Assembly: GCF_020921035.1 (NCBI RefSeq)
Contig: NC_063152.1
Location: forward strand, 4,507,001-4,571,000
Length of the DNA: 64,000 nucleotides
Direction of reading: 5' to 3'
Source: Rhodamnia argentea
Taxonomy: Eukaryota; Streptophyta; Magnoliopsida; Myrtales; Myrtaceae
Shown: in pieces, positions 21,565 through 33,354 of the stretch
How the letters are laid out: every line of letters begins with the position of its first letter
How positions within the stretch are numbered: position 1 is the first letter of the stretch
Program-made: the position numbers and the translations under genes
Notes under the pieces: generated by a model
The model's input: the letters and a program-made list of their open reading frames with translations, nothing else
The model's database searches: none
Told to the model about the DNA's origin: nothing

Positions 21565-22530
21565 AAATTATCACAAAAGTGTTAAATTTATTGCAATTAT
21601 ACAAATTCAATCCTAAATATATTTTTTACTAATTGAGTTGTAACCATTTCAATTTAGTCCATCTAATCAATTTTGGCCGAAAATCGTTGACAGGACATAG
21701 TACGCGTTGATGTGGATAATTTTTAATAAATTTTAAATTTTTAAATTTTTAAATTTTTTTTTCTTTTTTATTTTCTTTCTCTCTTTTTTTTCTTGCCTTC
21801 CTTTTTCCTCTGGCTAGTCACCAAAACATATTAAAATATTATTAAAAAATAGGATTAGTACTATGAAAAATCCAAAATCGGTACAATGTAACAAATTTAC
21901 CCCAAATTATTTTTTTGACTACTAAAAATCCTAAACAGATACATCTTTGATAAATTTATCCCAAATTGGTGCACATGTGATAAATTTGCCCTCCGTTGAT
22001 TTTCGTAAAATTTTATCATCAAATTGCTTGGTTGGATAATACGTGGCAATTGCCGGATGTACACGTTTGGAGTTTTTACCCTCTATTGTATCAATTTGAG
22101 ATTTTTCGTTGTATTAATCCAATTTAACGAAAATGAACGAAGGATAAATTTGTCACATGTGTACTAGTTTGGGCTTATTGGTGGTCAAAATAATTAGTTT
22201 AGGATAAATTTATTACAGATGTGCCAATTTAGGGCTTTTCGGGTCAAAAAATAATTTGATGTAAATTTGTCACAAGTGAATCAATTTAGGGTTTTTCGTA
22301 GTTAAAAAATTAGTTTTGGATAAATTTATCGCATGTGTATCAGTTTGGGATTTTTCGTAATATTAACTCTAAAAAATACCCACGTCAAAACCGGCCATAC
22401 CATGTTAGCAATTTCCAGTCAAAATCGGCACAAATGCGAAAAGTTTCCAGTCAAAATCGGTACAAATGCAAAAAGTTTAGGATTTTATTGAGAAAAAAAA
22501 GATTTCGAATTGAATTGGCACAATTGCAAT
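21565..22530. mobile_element. MULE-type MITE (outer), split by another MITE
   Basis: The left arm starts near 'aaaaaaattatcacaaaagt' and runs through 'gcaattatacaaattcaatc' and 'aaatcgttgacaggacatag'. The right arm ends with 'ggcacaattgcaatagatta', the inverted counterpart. It is the same family as 16130-16626. A second inverted-repeat element interrupts it at 21849-22372. Confidence 0.48.
21849..22372. mobile_element. Nested inverted-repeat MITE, family B
   Basis: The left end (gattagtactatgaaaaatc) and the complement of the right end (gagttaatattacgaaaaat) are inverted. The arms consist of repeats of 'gataaatttatcccaaattg' / 'ggtgcacatgtgataaattt' and their complements. It lies wholly inside the element 21565-22530, so it is the younger insertion of the two. 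Confidence 0.48.
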
Positions 22531-22534
22531 AGAT

Positions 22535-22722
22535 TAATTTTTTTTTTATAACCGAGATTTTCCACGTGCAATGGACTATTTCTCAAGGTGGTGAGAGTTT
22601 TTGCCAATACTACCGGGTGAGTCTCCTAAGACGTGGTTGTTGGGAGTCGAACTTGGGACCTCATCGGTTTAATTGTCCAAAGTCCAGGAGTCTCACCAAC
22701 TTATCCGACGCCTCATTGGCAA
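22535..22722 (-). mobile_element. tRNA-derived SINE
   Basis: Read on minus, it starts about 'gccaatgaggcgtcggataa', contains an RNA polymerase III B-box match GTTCGACTCC (plus 22643-22652) and ends in an A-rich tail (the T run near 22540-22550). Its length of about 185 bp fits plant SINEs. It directly abuts the right end of the MITE at 22530. The family name is not determined. Confidence 0.5.
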
Positions 22723-22777
22723 TATCTCGTTGAAAGTTTATTTGTAAAATAAACAAAAATTGCATTTTCCTTGTCCC

Positions 22778-23363
22778 ATGTAGCAAACATGGGAAAGTGT
22801 AGGACATTTTATTAGTTAGAAGGCTATTCTAGATTTTCAAATAGAAAAATGGATAAGTGGGCTATACTTCACTATACTTGCGTGCGTGTGCACGAATAAT
22901 TGTGCCTATCTTAGAAGACTACGGAGAGTCACTATGATGCCGGAGCAATCCTTGAAGGCGTTGAAGGGCATTAATAATTCTTATCTTTTCAAGAGAAGTT
23001 GAGTAACCTTTAGATTTCCAAGTTTTATTAAATTATATCGCGTCTTTCCTAAGAGTCAAGTCCTAGTTCCTAGACTTTAATTGTGTTTTCTATTTTCCAA
23101 GAGTCTTTCGATATTTCCTAAGAGCCTCATTTACTTAAGCTTGGAGGGTTGTTCCATACTTGCCTATATTAGGGCATTTCGATGAATGAGAACTGCAGAC
23201 TTGTTGAATGATAAATTTATTTGAGCCTTTGGCTTGTTAACAAGAAGGAATTCTTGTTTCTACTCTTATCCTTTGGGTAGATTCCCACTGGTGGCGAGTA
23301 TCCTATCCCTTAATTCCTCACTTGTGTTACCTCCTACTTCTCTAAGCTTTCTCCCGGCGTCAC
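22778..23363 (+). mobile_element. LTR-like fragment (possible solo LTR, degraded)
   Basis: The piece starts 'tgtagcaaacatgggaaag' and ends near 'tctcccggcgtca'. It has the make-up of a retrotransposon LTR R-U5 region (a 'tatattagggcatttcgatg' promoter-like stretch, then 'gaatgagaactgcag', then 'gggtagattcccactggtgg'). It interrupts the unit 3 flank relative to unit 2. No internal retrotransposon genes are seen and no clear target duplication was found. The superfamily is not resolved. Confidence 0.35.
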
Positions 23364-24440
23364 ACTAATTGCCTAGGCCCTCCGACCCAGCGAACACTCC
23401 CCACTCTTGTCGGATAGGATCATTACGGGCCCACCGGCTTTCTCATGGTTCCTCCCTAAACTACATATTTACAATGAAATGGTCTCGCATTGTAGATTAA
23501 TTCACTCAAAGTATTAGCTACTTTAATCCATCTCATATCAAACCTTACGGTTTTGTCCTCCATATTATTTGAAACTTTTCCATAATAGCGCCCATTCTAG
23601 TAGTGCTCTCACTTGAGTACACTTACCGTTGGAGTTCTAATGCAAACTTGAGTACGCTTACTATTGGAGTTCTAATGCTAAACATTGTTGTTACGTCAAA
23701 AAACACCTTTTGTGAGTTAATTCCAATTTCATGATTGCACAAGTTCTCTAGCCTCGACGAACCCTCCCCGTGCTTGTTAGAACAAGTCTTTACAGGCCCA
23801 CTAGCTTATGTATGGTTTGTCCCCGAACCACATACCTCTTGGATAGGGTTTCTCTCTTATACTATATTCTGACATTCTTGGATTAACTTACTTGAGGTAC
23901 TATCCATTTTGGTTCATCCTATATCGAGCCTCACAGTTTTATCCTTTGGCGTATTGATGGGCACTTTTTAAGAAGGCCACTCATCCCGGTAGTTTTCTCA
24001 CATGAGCACGCTTAACATAGGAACTTCATTGCTACATGTTATTGTTATATTAAAAAGCATCTCTTGTGAATTAATTATAATTTCACATTATAATTCAAGA
24101 ACAATTTCCCCTTTTCGTTGCGCAATTTGATTCATCTTTGCCATATTCGTCATTCTAAAAGTCTGCCGGGAGCCTCTCTTTATCCGGGCCCTCTGGCCTT
24201 GGCAAACACTCTTCCCTTATCAGATTGGGTCGTTATATTAAAGCATCTTTTCAAATATAGCTTTTATGATCGGTTGCTTAGTATTGTCAGAGCATCATAT
24301 GCTAAACATTGAAAAGGCAGAAGTTAATCTAAGGAAGATGCTTTTAATTGGCTTACAATTGTTTGACGGTAAATACCACGATGTTAATTTAGACAGTAGA
24401 AGAGGTCTTGTGATTAAAAAATATCGCTCATCTACATAAT
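23364..24440. repeat. Spacer of ~430-bp tandem repeats, unit 3
   Basis: It has the same ordered words as 17100-18120, ending with 'gatcggttgcttagtattgt' and 'ggtaaataccacgatgtta', which match 18142-18260 of unit 2. This matched context gives the pre-insertion state of the MULE that follows. Confidence 0.55.
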
Positions 24441-24450
24441 ATATATAATA

Positions 24451-25300
24451 GGAAAATTATCAAAAAAAGCCCTAAACCTATTATACTTTTGCCGATCCAT
24501 TCCTAAACCTTTCAATTTTACCGATTCAGTCCTAAAATTTTTCATCTTTTGATAATTCAGTCTTCCCGCCTATTTAGCTCTCGAAAAATGCTTACGTGGA
24601 TTCCTAGTCAGCATCGACCATCCTATGTGGCCCGTTCGGTGCTAACGTCGACGCCAAGAAATAAAAATGGCTATGTTTTTCTTTTCTTTTATTGCATTTC
24701 ATTTATGGACAAATTGCCCTAAAATTAGAACATTCCTAAATAAAAAAACACCCAATCCCAAAATCAGAATAGAACTCTAATTTGCTCGACGACGGGCGAT
24801 GAGTGATGGATGCTTGACGATTCTTGACGATGCTCCTCCCTTCATGGCAACTCTTGTCGGCCGTTAGATGATCGATTACGGTTACCCTTCACAATACTAC
24901 CCTAATATGCTCCCCAATAGAGGCCTTGACTCCTCGACGATGGGTGATTGGCAATGATCAAACGACGCTCCACGACGCACCTGGGGATTTTCACACCACG
25001 ACGACTCAATGAGTCCCTCCCCCCGCGATCAACTTGAGCTGGTGTTGTCGATTCTACTTCAGCTTCCAAAGAGTCAAGAGATGAGTTTGCATAATTTTGA
25101 ATCTCCTTTGTGATTACGTGAATTGTGTTCGGTGGATGCATGTCCCTCCGTCGGGTGCCCTCATGATTGCTACATCGATCACTTTCACAGTTTATCAAGG
25201 AATGAAACTCATATGCTAAGTGTTGAGTGAAACCTATTTGAAGGTTTGATAGATGAATTAAGAGGTTTATTTAGGATATTACATTGATCCTTAGCAACTG
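24451..25300 (+). repeat. MULE left terminal inverted repeat
   Basis: It pairs with 31775-32621. It includes the MITE-like outer 200 bp ('accatcctatgtggcccgt') and an inner part whose minus frame (24902-25198) mirrors the plus frame at 31897-32100 in the right arm. The mirrored peptides (for example SLDSLEAEVESTTPAQV and SLEFEVEPTTPARV) are TIR mirror images, not evidence of a gene. Confidence 0.75.
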
Positions 25301-25455
25301 GATCATTTCTCATTTGTTCGAAAATTATTCCTCCAAGTAAGTGCTTCTGCTCTGTCATGACTAAGTGAAAATTAAGTGATTTTGCTCTGTCATAGCTCGT
25401 TTGTGAGAAAACCAACCACATAAAAGACATGCTTTCCTTTTCTTTTCTATCATGA

Positions 25456-25456
25456 C

Positions 25457-25495
<39 letters not shown>
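25456..25495. repeat. (ATT)n microsatellite
   Basis: About 13 trinucleotide repeats just inside the left MULE TIR. Confidence 0.85.
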
Positions 25496-25503
<8 letters not shown>

Positions 25504-25773
25504 TCATAGTAGCTTTGGTTCTAAAAGAATCGATTTCCTTAATGTAAACTAAGTGATTCTACTTCAAATAGGTTTTTATTTCCACATCATTCATGAAATG
25601 CTTTTATTAAGAATATTGCTGAGAGATTTAAATATTTGGCCTTAAAAGAATGTTTAATTTTAGATGTAACGGAGTCTTGAATTATACTATTAATGAAAAA
25701 AATTTGTGGCCAATTGTCGTCATGCACGTCATTATATTAACCCTCCATTAATATAAGTTTTTTTATAGGGTCA

Positions 25774-28700
25774 ATATGAACGGCAAGTCAGCATTGGTTC
25801 GCCTTTTCCATGGTGGAAATTTTGTCAGCCACCCAATGCTTGAGTATGTTTGAGGGAAGATGGATCTAGTATATGTAGATATCAACTCAAAGAGTTATGA
25901 AAGGTTCATCACAGAGTATGGGACAAATGGTAAATTTGAAAAGCTTTATTTGAAGTATCATAAGAAGTCTCTCGAAGATGGTTTGAGATTCATCTATGAT
26001 GATAGCACTCTTGTCGATCTACTTCGGAGTGTATTGAGGTTGATGGAGAATATTTTGACGATGTGATAGGTGAAGGTACTGGTCATGGTGAGGGAATTGG
26101 TGAAGGCATTGGTGAGGGGGGTGCCGGTGATGGTTTTGTCTAGAGCAAGGATATTGGTGAGGGTGTCGGCGACGGTGTTAGTATAGATTATGATTTCTTA
26201 AATGATGAGGGTATTGATCGGGGTGAAGAAATTACTTCGGATAATGAACACTCTGACTTCCTAGTTAATGCAAAGTTCTCGACTAATGATGAGGACCTTG
26301 TAGAAAGTAGGAACATTATTAGGGAATTCCACAAGAGGGCCACAAAAGGTTGGATTTAAGTAGAATCACTCACAGAAATTGTATCATTCCAACAATATAT
26401 AGGAGAACCATACATTCTCCAATGATTTGATGGGGTTATTAGTGAAACCAGTTACTAAACAGACTATTGTGAAACAAATGGATATATGAGTTTGAATTTT
26501 GATGTAGAGGAAGAAGATGTCGATGTGACAAGAAGGAAAATCAAGTTTTTAAGTTATGATTCTGATTGTGTAGCCCCTTTTTTACTTAGTCTATGAAGTT
26601 TGATGATAATAGACAATTTAAATATGCTCTCAAAAAGTATTTCATGGCCGAGCGTAGAGAGATAAAGTTTATCAAGAATGAAAAAAAAAATAGAGCTAAA
26701 TGTGCTGATGAGAATTGTCTTTGGAAGACTTATGCATATTTTGATGTTAGAAGTGGATCATTCCATGTGAAGACTTACTGTAAATAACATATATGTAGCA
26801 TTAGTTTTAGTAATAAGAGGTTTACCAGTTCTTGATTAGCAAAGTACTATCTAGGTCTAATTAGAGCAATGTCAACTATGCAAATCACTACTTTCAAGAA
26901 GCTTGCCAAGGATCAATTAGGCTTAAATGTTAGTATGAATTAATGCATTGAGGCTATACCTTTGAAGTTTTGATGGAAAACTATAAAAATGAATATACAA
27001 AGTTGTGGGATTATGTAGAGCAGCTTATGGTCACAAATCTTGGGAGTACGGTTATATTGACGATTGAAAGCCCAACATATGTTCGATGACACTATTTGAG
27101 AGAATGTATATCTATTTTGCTACATGCAAAAAAGGTTTCATTTATGGATGAAAGTTGTTGGGTTAGATGGTTGCTTTTTAAAAGGAATTTGTAAAGAGGA
27201 GATCTTATATACCATTGGAAGATATGCGAATAATCAAATGTTCCTAATTGCATGGGCAGTTGTAATTGACTTTAAGCCTTATTGTCAAAGCATATTTTAC
27301 ACTCGAACCCACTTCTTTCTCTACATGAGTCTTAATGAAGTACTTTAATGCATCCTCCATCTCATATCCCCCCAACCTACACAATTTATATATCAGCAAC
27401 GCTAATATTATGAATCCTCTAATTAGTACTGTAACAGCCTAATTCCATATCTTATCTAAACTGATGATTACCTACTATCATGCAAAAATTTTATGACATT
27501 TTGGAGCACAATGATGTACCATATGGCTCATGATATTATTTCAAGCATTACGACAGCCTAAGAATATGCATCTTCAGTTATTTAAATAGGTAACATGACG
27601 ACATACTCTTGATTCTATGATTCCACACATACATTAGGACAGATTAGCATGGACTCTTATATCATAATAAAAAATGAGAGAGTTGAGACTTACCTTCATA
27701 GCTTGAGAGTTTTAATACATAAATTGATGGAAAGATAGGCGAAAACAAGAGAAACATAAGAACCGGACTCCCTTCGAGAGAAACCTAAGCACAAGATATC
27801 AAAAACAAACTTATCTCCCTGAAGAAGGGAGTCAAGGCATGCATCACCTCCGTTCAACGTCGAGTTCATGTGATTTTTGCACCATTGAAATGGTTGTGTC
27901 AAGTGCATCCACACGAGCCCAACATCGTTAATTGAAATCGTTAAATCAATGACCCAACATTTCAACCCATACTCGGGTTTGTGTCACGACCTAAAATTTA
28001 AAAAATCTTAGGTTAATGGATTATCAGGTTAATAATCTAACTAACTTAACTCGAACTCTCCCAAGCCCAATTGAGAGTGGAGACACTTGGACTTGGTTCT
28101 TGAGAAATTTAATGTGAGACCTCAACATAAGAAGCACGTATGAACATGGTTGTGTCGTAAATAGTGACAAGCAAAATGTAAGTTCCTTATTCTTTTAATT
28201 ATTATGCCTCTTAAATGATCACATTTATAGTATGTTTTATTAATTGGAATCATATTTTGGAGGGCTTTCTACAAGTTGTGACAGATTTTTACCTACAGCT
28301 GAGCATAGAATGTGTGCTAAACATATCAATGCCAATTTTGGAAAGAAATATAAGGGGATACAAATGTAGAGATTGTTTTAGCGTTGTGCTAAGAGTAGTA
28401 CTATGGCAGGGTATGATGAACATACTCAAGCATTGAAAAAAATCAATCCTCCTCGTATCATGACTTGGTTCAAAGCGAGTCCAAGCACTAGTCTAGGATT
28501 TTCTTCACCACCGAGGTCAAATGTGACATAATTGATAATCACTTACGTGTGTCATTCAGTGAAAGAATCATAGATGCTAAGTATAAGTCCATTTATATAG
28601 TATGTAGAAGGAGATGAGGATAATAATAATGACAATGAAGCATATGTAAAGGGATGCATGTGCTCGATGGAGGAGATATTGTGGCCTAAGGATCATTAAA

Positions 28701-29270
28701 AAGTTGGAAGAAAATAGGCGTGGTGTGAATTACGATCAAGTGCTATGGAATGGCGATGATGGATATAAGGTGCTAGATAAGGGTGTGAAGTATGTGGTTG
28801 ATGTGTCCATGAGAGAGTGTATTTGCGGGAGGTGGTAACTTACCGGCATCCCTTGTTTTCATGCCATTTATGCTTTGAATCATAAGAAAAATGATACATA
28901 TGATTATATAGACGAGTGTCACAAGAACGCAAAGATCTTAGTTGCATATTAGAACATGTTTATGCCAATTCGAGAAGAGAGATTTTGGAGTAAACCTAAT
29001 AGGGAGGCACCTGAGCAGCTTCTAGCCGGGGTAAAGCCCAGTAGGCGTAAACACAAAAGATTAAGGGAGGAATGTAAGGTGCCAAGTGGAATTAGGATGT
29101 CGAGAAGAGGAATGAAGATGAACCGTCAAACTCGCAAGAAGATGGGACACAACACTTTGATAGGTTCTGTTAAGAAGACTAGGTGTACAACATTGCAAAC
29201 ACAATTTCAAGGAAAAAAAAAATATGGTAAGTACTTTCATTTCCAACGTGTAATGCTTGCTTCATAGAAA
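25774..29270 (+). pseudogene. MuDR-type MULE transposase, decayed
   Basis: Successive plus-strand frames match the order of a MULE transposase. The N-terminal domain (HGGNFVSHPMLEY, then SLEDGLRFIYDDS) is at about 25780-26040. The MuDR DNA-binding domain (FKYALKKYFMAERREIKFIK, AKCADENCLWKTYA) is at 26593-26790. The start of the catalytic MULE domain (VVGLDGCFLKGICKEEIL, then IGRYANNQMFLIAWAVVI), holding the first acidic residue, is at 27145-27270. A SWIM-type zinc finger (ECICGRW, then TGIPCFHAIYAL) is at about 28825-28885. A basic tail (KPSRRKHKRLREECK) is at about 29030. Several in-frame stops separate these blocks, including one inside the SWIM motif after GRW, and part of the catalytic region around 27350-28200 is not recognisable. 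It is therefore a relic. Confidence 0.8.
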
Positions 29271-31210
29271 TAACTTTAAATTGATATTACTCTTTTTAGG
29301 TCCAGAGACATACAAGCGAAGGTGTGACCGATAGTGTTGGCGGGACATCAATTGCTAGTGCTACTCCAAGAACTCCTATACATGGGATTGTGAGGTTTTT
29401 TTTTTTTTTTTTCACCCCTTCAAATTTACTAACAAAATTTTTGTTCAGAACAAGAGACGATGAGTTGATATACAAACACAAATTGACTCAAGAAGAAGTG
29501 ATAAGAAGTGGTGTTGTGGAAGTGTTTTTGTTATTGATGAGTTCAATGAAGAAGCATTGCAGCCCATATTTTTGTTTGTTGATGATAGGTTGCTCTGTAG
29601 TAGTTTTTGCTCCTTAATTTGTTTTAGCTTTTGCTTTATAATAGCTTTTGCTTTGTTGCTTGTTGCGCTTCTTGTCCGTACGGTTTGAACGAACTGTTTT
29701 TGGCTTTTGATAATGATCGGTTCTTGAGAATATTCTTCTATACTTTTATTCCATATATGTATTTCGGTGTTTTGTAATGGAAAATTTGACATGTTTTTCT
29801 CACTAGGTTAATGGTTATCTAACAAGGAAGGCTATAAAAGAACCGATAGCGAGATGTCCGATCAAGATGGTTTCTACTCATACCAGCCAAGAGATCTGCA
29901 TAAGGGCTACAAGGGTTTTTGGCACAGTGAAAGACTCAATCCGAAACTTCATTGAATGAGAAAAAATAGTGTTGCTGCTGTAGTATGATTCTTAGTTGGG
30001 TTTGATATTGCAGTTGACACAACCACCACTATTCAATTAATTTTGAGTTCATTCGAAGCTTCCCCCAAAATCTTGGGAGAACCTCTTTGTTTATCTAGGT
30101 TTGTTTTCTCTATTTTTCTGGGTTTGTATTGTTGTTCAGATTAATCTATATGTAATGACGCAATATGGATGCAAATGTCAAAGGAAGATTGAATTTATCG
30201 ACAAAAATAATGTTAGGCAATTATTCTTTATACATAACCTTTGGCCCTTTCATGGTACAATTTTTTTCTAGATTGTTTGTGGCCGTAATCGGTGCACTCC
30301 TTATTTTATTTCAACACCAGAAAATGACAGCATATGTATGGTTCCCTATTCTTTCTTCAGAGAAAATGAATTTGTCTCTCGTAATTTTAGTTACTTTTAT
30401 TTACTCAAAGCAGCAAACACCAATATCAAACTCCAGAGCCTCTCGGAAGAGAACACAAAGCTTTGCCCTTGAACCCATATGGCCATCTTCATCCTCACTA
30501 TTGCAAAGTGAAAATTTCCAGTCTACCCTCTGCCACCACGAGAAACACCATCATAAATAACAACATTTCTTGCTCTCCATCAACGACCCAACTCGCCAAA
30601 TTAACTTAAATAAATGAAAGTTATAAGTTGAGGATCTTAAATGAGCTATGGAAAAGTTGTGAAACCAAAATCAAGTATAGCACGAAATATTCGATTGTTT
30701 AGTATTTTTTCCAAGTAGAGCACAAAATATTTGTACCTAACACTCATATGTCCGAGGGAGTAACTCCCCTCCTAGTTATTACATGTAAGTGAAACAAAGA
30801 AATTCTAAAACAATTCGAGAGGCTAGGCTCGGTTCCATATGGCCACGAAGCTTCTATTTCCTATTGCCAATTGATGGCTACTCAAAATTATGTATCCAAA
30901 AGGACATCATGAGAGGAAAACTTTTGGCAAATAACAATATAAAACAACATTCACTTCACTCACGCTACTAACAGAGAGCATATACACACAAAATATGTTC
31001 ATGATGGTTTACCCTATGGCAAAATCATAAATTGTGTTATTATTATAAAAAACAATAATATAACCACAATTATCTTCAATCTAGAATTTTCTTTCTGCAA
31101 GAATGCCTATCGCGTTTCATTTATTTCATTTGTTTTGGTTGTGCCTTGAGAGCTCTGACCTCAGCCACTGTTAAACAACCATCATCATCATTATGAGTGG
31201 ATATTGGTTC
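29271..31210. other. MULE interior between transposase and GRF ORF
   Basis: A T-run lies at about 29397-29412. The short frames at 29324-29617, 30165-30560 and 30789-30971 (plus) have no recognisable family. This region may include transposase 3'UTR and filler. Nothing firm is seen. Confidence 0.35.
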
Positions 31211-31459
31211 TTATTTAACATTGCTCCACTGAAAACTTTTGGACACATTCCTTGCTGATTGATTGATTTCCCCATCAACCCAAATGAAAAAACTACAACT
31301 TTCCCCTTTATTATTGTGGTTATATCTTGGGCAACCATGGTATCGTCTTCCCCAATTGTCCTTCATCCTTGTTGTTCGTAGAGGAGCTTTAAGGCCACAA
31401 CAGCAAAAGATGGATGTATTGTTGTCGATTGGAGGAATCGACGTCTTCGATTGTGTCAT
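31211..31459 (-). CDS. GRF-type zinc-finger protein carried by the MULE (partial exon?)
   Basis: The minus frame from ATG at 31459 to the stop at 31211 gives 82 residues. It contains a zf-GRF signature: a Cys cluster CCCGLKAPL, then NWGRRYHGCPRY, then GESCSFFIWVDGEI. The C-C-C spacing, the GRR-Y and the final W match the GRF zinc finger, a nucleic-acid-binding module found in topoisomerases and in many small plant proteins. The frame is open upstream to 31555, but a plausible splice acceptor (TTTTGCAG) lies just before AATTTCATGC, so an earlier exon or a later exon is possible. It lies inside the MULE, opposite to the transposase and next to the right TIR, like a second transposon gene. Function in transposition is inferred only. 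Confidence 0.6.
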   Translation of the reverse strand: MTQSKTSIPPIDNNTSIFCCCGLKAPLRTTRMKDNWGRRYHGCPRYNHNNKGESCSFFIWVDGEINQSARNVSKSFQWSNVK

Positions 31460-31774
31460 CCGCAAGGGAAAAAGTGAGGATAGCATGAAATTCTGCAAAA
31501 TGTTTAAAGCATAAGTAAAACTAACCTTTTTGAAGACGCGGAAAAAGAGACTCACTACTACGCCAAGCTTTTGCTCCCAAGACCCTAATTTGAACCACTA
31601 AGAATACCCCACACTCTTTAAACTAAATATAGACAAGCCATGTAAGACAGTCAAGGTGTTTGAGTCTGCAACACAAAATCGGACCCAATATAAATAACAC
31701 GGAAGAGGCTACCGCTACGGGATCTTCGTATTCAAATTGAACACCAATTTTTCCCATGTAAAGTAAAGAATCGG

Positions 31775-32621
31775 TTGTCGAGGATCAACGCAATATCCTA
31801 AATAAACCTCTTAATTCATCTATGAAACCTCCAAAGAGGTTTCATCCAACACTCAGCATACGAGTTTCACGTCTCGAGAAACTATGAAAGCGATCGATGC
31901 AGCAATCGCAAAGGCCTCCCAACAAAGGAATATGCATCCACCGGACACAATCCATGTATTCGGGAAGGAGATTCAACTCGGTGACAAGAGTTGTTGAGGC
32001 AAAAATTGACTCTTTGGAATTTGAAGTAGAACCGACAACACCAGCTCGAGTTTATCGATGGGGACACACCGAGTCGTCGTGGTGCAAAAATCTCCAATGA
32101 GTCGTTAGAGTCATCAGCAATCATCCGTCATCGAGGAGTCGGGGGCTTTGGTGGTGAGCATCCGACGGTCGACAAGAGTCGTCGTGGAGGGCAGGAGTGA
32201 GAGTCGTTGCGCATCCGATGGCTATCAATGGATGTCGTCCGTCGTCGAGGAGTGTCAAGCTTCGTTGGTGAGCAAATTAGGGTTCTCATTTTGGGAGCGT
32301 GTTATCCTGATTTTGAGGATGCGTTGTTATGGTTTTAGGGCAATTTGCCCAGAAATGAAACGCAAGAGAAGGTAAAAAAAACAAAAAAAAAAACAACGCT
32401 GCCGTTTTTATTTCTCGACATCCATGTCAGCGATGGATCGGCCACGTAGGACTATTGTCCCGACTAAGAATCTACGTAAGCATTTTTCGGGGAGCTAAAT
32501 TGGCCGAAAGACTGAATTAGTAAAAGGTGAAAGTGTTTAGGACTAAATCGACAAAATTGATAGGTTTAAGACTGAATTGGTAAAAGCGCAATAAGTTTAG
32601 AACTTTTTGATAATTTTTCCC
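31775..32621 (-). repeat. MULE right terminal inverted repeat
   Basis: This is the complement of 24451-25300. It carries 'catccatgtcagcgatgg', 'atcggccacgtagga' and the terminal 'gataatttttccc'. Confidence 0.75.
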
Positions 32622-32631
32622 ATATGTAATA

Positions 32632-33249
32632 GTTCAAGGGCAAAAAGTTCCTAGAAACAAAATATTCTCTAGTGGATTGCTTGAGCTTGGATTGAGTAGT
32701 AAATCGAGCATCTCAGGATCACACGCCTTAGGGGCAAAATTGATTTTAATTATTTAACATCACATATCTAGGATGTTTATATTCATAATATACATATGAT
32801 TTTCTTTTATTTATTAGCTTAAATTTTTGAATTAGACATTCAAGCACGCAAGATGAGTTAAAGTATCAGACGTCTTTTGTCTTCGGGGTGGGCGCGGGGT
32901 CTCCCTCGGCATGCTATCTTAAACACTCTAATCTCAATCAATGAAATCAAGGACTACGCCAGGACCACGAAATGCTCAATTTGCTGCCCTAGGAGGGTAC
33001 ACAACAAAGCAAAAGTCAACGCCCTAAAACGAAGGGCAAAGACAGTCAAGAATTCGACAGCTTCAGAAAATTCAAAGCCGCTTTCGCGTGGGGACCCTTC
33101 TTGCAGTAGAAGACATTCAAGAATTCAACCATTGGATTGCGTCCACATCGTGAAATCAAAAAGGGAAATTGTATTAAGCTAGCTTAAATCATATATCGAT
33201 TTCAATAATTAAAAGGGAAACAAGAATCTTTATACTTTGATCATATCTC
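32632..33249. repeat. Array-unit 3' flank, unit 4
   Basis: It resumes the unit sequence after the MULE: 'gttcaagggcaaaaagttcc' aligns with 18325 of unit 2/3, and 'tcttcggggtgggcgcgggg' with 18573. It contains one ~130-bp dispersed repeat (32740-32855) and the 'aagtcaacgccc' block. No gene is present. Confidence 0.55.
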
Positions 33250-33330
33250 TTTCTCTGCCACAAGATGTTTAAATATGCACCAAGAATTAAAGAATGATAG
33301 TATCATGTTTGATGAGCCTCATTGTGCGTG
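33250..33330 (-). promoter_or_regulatory. Conserved 3'UTR block, copy 4
   Basis: The words 'gcaccaagaattaaagaatg' and 'gatgagcctcattgtgc' complement the copy 1 block. Confidence 0.42.
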
Positions 33331-33354
33331 TATTATATGTACACTGAAAGGAGT

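Larger units (their letters stand above)
24451..32621 (+). mobile_element. Mutator-like (MULE) DNA transposon with ~0.85-kb TIRs
   Basis: The left terminal inverted repeat runs from 24451 to about 25300 and the right one from about 31775 to 32621. The ends are 'ggaaaattatcaaaaaaagc' and, complemented, 'gggaaaaattatcaaaaagt'. The inner parts match as 'gaggtttatttaggatatta' against 'aatatcctaaataaacctct'. The flanking 10-bp sequences ATATATAATA (24441-24450) and ATATGTAATA (32622-32631) differ at one base, close to the 9-10-bp target duplications of MULEs. The empty site is preserved in unit 2 near 18310-18330 (gatatatgtaaaagttcatg). It contains a decayed plus-strand transposase and a minus-strand GRF zinc-finger ORF. 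The transposase is interrupted, so the copy is not autonomous now. Confidence 0.85.

Noticed and set aside
24902-25198. Minus frame with matching plus frame at 31897-32100 as a duplicated gene
   Set aside because: The two are the mirror-image arms of the MULE terminal inverted repeats.
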